Assembly (NCBI RefSeq): GCF_051401765.1
Contig: NW_027480429.1
Span: 9,118,157-9,182,156, forward strand
Reading direction: 5' to 3'
From: Calliopsis andreniformis
Taxonomy: Eukaryota > Arthropoda > Insecta > Hymenoptera > Andrenidae
DNA: 64,000 bases
Each line of letters opens with the position of its first letter. Positions within the stretch are counted from its first letter, which is position 1. The notes beneath the pieces were generated by a model, which was not told the DNA's origin, made no database searches, and saw only the letters and a list, made by a program, of their open reading frames with translations. Shown here one piece after another: positions 63,237 through 64,000 of the stretch. The translations under genes were made by a program, and so were the position numbers.

Positions 63237-64000
63237 TTTTATTTTGTATTTAATGCTTCGGGCGTTGGCTTCTAAGGCCCTAACTGTTTGACCTGGTGGA
63301 GCAACGCCCTATAGTGAAGCCTAGGTTGCCCGGTACGTAGAAATGACCATCACTTTCAAACTGGCTGCAATTATTCGTTTTATACGATGGAAAAGCTGTT
63401 GTATTTATATCGTATTTTATGCCTCTGGCGTTGACTTCTTGGGCCCTAAATATTCCATCAGGTGGAACAACGCCCTAGGGTGAAGCCTAGGTTGCCCGGA
63501 ATGTAGAAATGACCATAACTTTCACACTGGTTGCTATTATTCGTTTTATACGATGGAAAAACTGTTGTATCTATATTGTATTTTATGCTTCTGGCGTTCA
63601 CTTCTTAGGCCCTAACTATTCGATCTGGTGGAGCAACGCCCTAGAGCGAAGCCTAGGTTGCCCGGAACGTAGAAAGGACCATCACTTTCAAACTGGTTGC
63701 AATTAATCCTGTTATACGATGGAAAAACTGTTGTATTTTTATTGCATTTTATGCTTCGGGCCTTGACTTCTAAGGCCCTAACTATTCAATCTGTTGGAGC
63801 AACGCCCTAGGGTGAAGCCTAGGTTGCCCGGAAAGTAGAAATGACCATAACTTTCATACTGATTGCAATTATTCGTTTTATATGATGGAAAAACTGTTGT
63901 ATTTATATTGTATTTTATGCTTCTGGCGTTCACTTCTTAGGCCCTAACTATTCGATCTGGTAGAACAACGGCCTAGGGTGAAGCCTAGGTTGCCCGGAAC

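Larger units (their letters stand above)
1..64000 (+). repeat. 166-bp satellite array, head-to-tail, fills the window
   Basis: A unit of 166 bp repeats from the first to the last base. The landmark GCCTAGGTTG, or a one-to-three-base variant, recurs every 166 bp (73, 239, 405, 571, 737, 903 ... 63651, 63817, 63983). All copies I read are in one orientation, and no unique sequence or mobile element interrupts them. Single monomers differ from each other at many sites, while blocks of several monomers are nearly identical at distances that are whole multiples of 166 bp, which is the signature of higher-order repeats. Satellites of this length and organisation are typical of eukaryotic centromeric or pericentromeric heterochromatin; that assignment is inference. 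I do not recognise the family or the species. It does not read as human alpha satellite, whose unit is 171 bp. Confidence 0.98.
60576..64000 (+). repeat. Mixed right-hand monomers, including the 61030-62130 block
   Basis: About 20.6 monomers. Bases 61030-62130 are a distant copy of 37292-38392. The rest has many private variants (GCCCACGCTGCTCGG at 62490, GCGTTAAATTC at 62599, CGATTTTTATGTTGG at 63044). The last 370 bases resemble the 27.1-27.5 kb block. The array continues past the window edge. Confidence 0.8.

Noticed and set aside
8917..63706. Plus-strand frames at 8917-9120, 62370-62612 and 63509-63706
   Set aside because: Satellite sequence only. The first exists because of the one-base insertion near 9024; the others are chance openings in diverged monomers.
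1..64000. CCCTAA in GGCCCTAACTATTC resembling a telomere repeat
   Set aside because: A single hexamer per monomer, never in tandem. It is part of the satellite unit.
1..64000. CRISPR array, because of regular spacing
   Set aside because: The unit has no short constant repeat with unique spacers. The whole 166 bp is repeated with point variation, which is satellite organisation.
1..64000. Primate alpha satellite
   Set aside because: The unit is 166 bp, not 171, and apart from the box-like motif I recognise no alpha-satellite sequence. The box itself differs from the consensus at one or two core positions.
1..64000. Mobile element, LTR or viral insertion inside the array
   Set aside because: The 166-bp phase runs unbroken at all checkpoints and every stretch I read is monomer sequence. 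No terminal repeats, tails or target duplications were seen.

Overview
The whole 64 kb window is one uninterrupted tandem satellite array. I see no gene, RNA gene, transposon or unique sequence. The unit is 166 bp and every copy I read lies head-to-tail in the same orientation, giving about 385.5 monomers. A landmark starting GCCTAGGTTG recurs at 73, 239, 405, 571, 737 and so on. I followed it copy by copy to about 13 kb and through the last 2 kb, and at checkpoints between. Only six single-base length changes were found (three insertions, three deletions), and they cancel exactly. The monomer I counted (571-736) is 42% G+C. This architecture is that of a eukaryotic, probably centromeric or pericentromeric, satellite. 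The species cannot be told from the sequence. Many variable positions show CG/TG/CA alternation, which points to a genome with cytosine methylation such as a plant or vertebrate. A plant is only my weak impression.

The array is organised as higher-order repeats (HORs): blocks of many different monomers copied together, always at whole-monomer spacing. Left domain, 1-8.2 kb: a 15-mer (2,490 bp) twice in tandem, and a 1.74 kb part of it a third time 20 monomers upstream. 8.2-11.1 kb: mixed, diverged monomers. 11.1-15.6 kb: a 7-monomer duplication overlapping a 9-monomer one. 15.6-17.3 kb: mixed monomers related to the 11-12.5 kb block. 17.3-42.8 kb: a large mosaic in which blocks of 1 to 3 kb recur at offsets of 13, 14, 17, 27, 31, 32, 33, 36, 38 and 45 monomers, with visible deletions of 1, 2 or 3 whole monomers. 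42.8-50.7 kb: a 21-mer (3,486 bp) twice, with a five-monomer cassette swapped between copies. 50.7-57.2 kb: a 9-mer followed by two nearly identical 15-mers. 57.2-58.3 kb: mixed. 58.3-60.6 kb: a 6-mer (996 bp) in about 2.3 copies. 60.6-64 kb: mixed monomers, including a block shared with 37-38 kb, 143 monomers away.

Each monomer carries recognisable internal parts: an imperfect inverted repeat around the CCTAGG landmark, and about 55 bp into the unit a motif resembling the mammalian CENP-B box (TTCG, four bases, A, two bases, CG). Intact and mutated versions of this motif are interspersed among monomers, and ten copies match eight of the nine core positions. Function is inference only. The open reading frames present are short (at most 84 codons), lie inside satellite, and are not genes.
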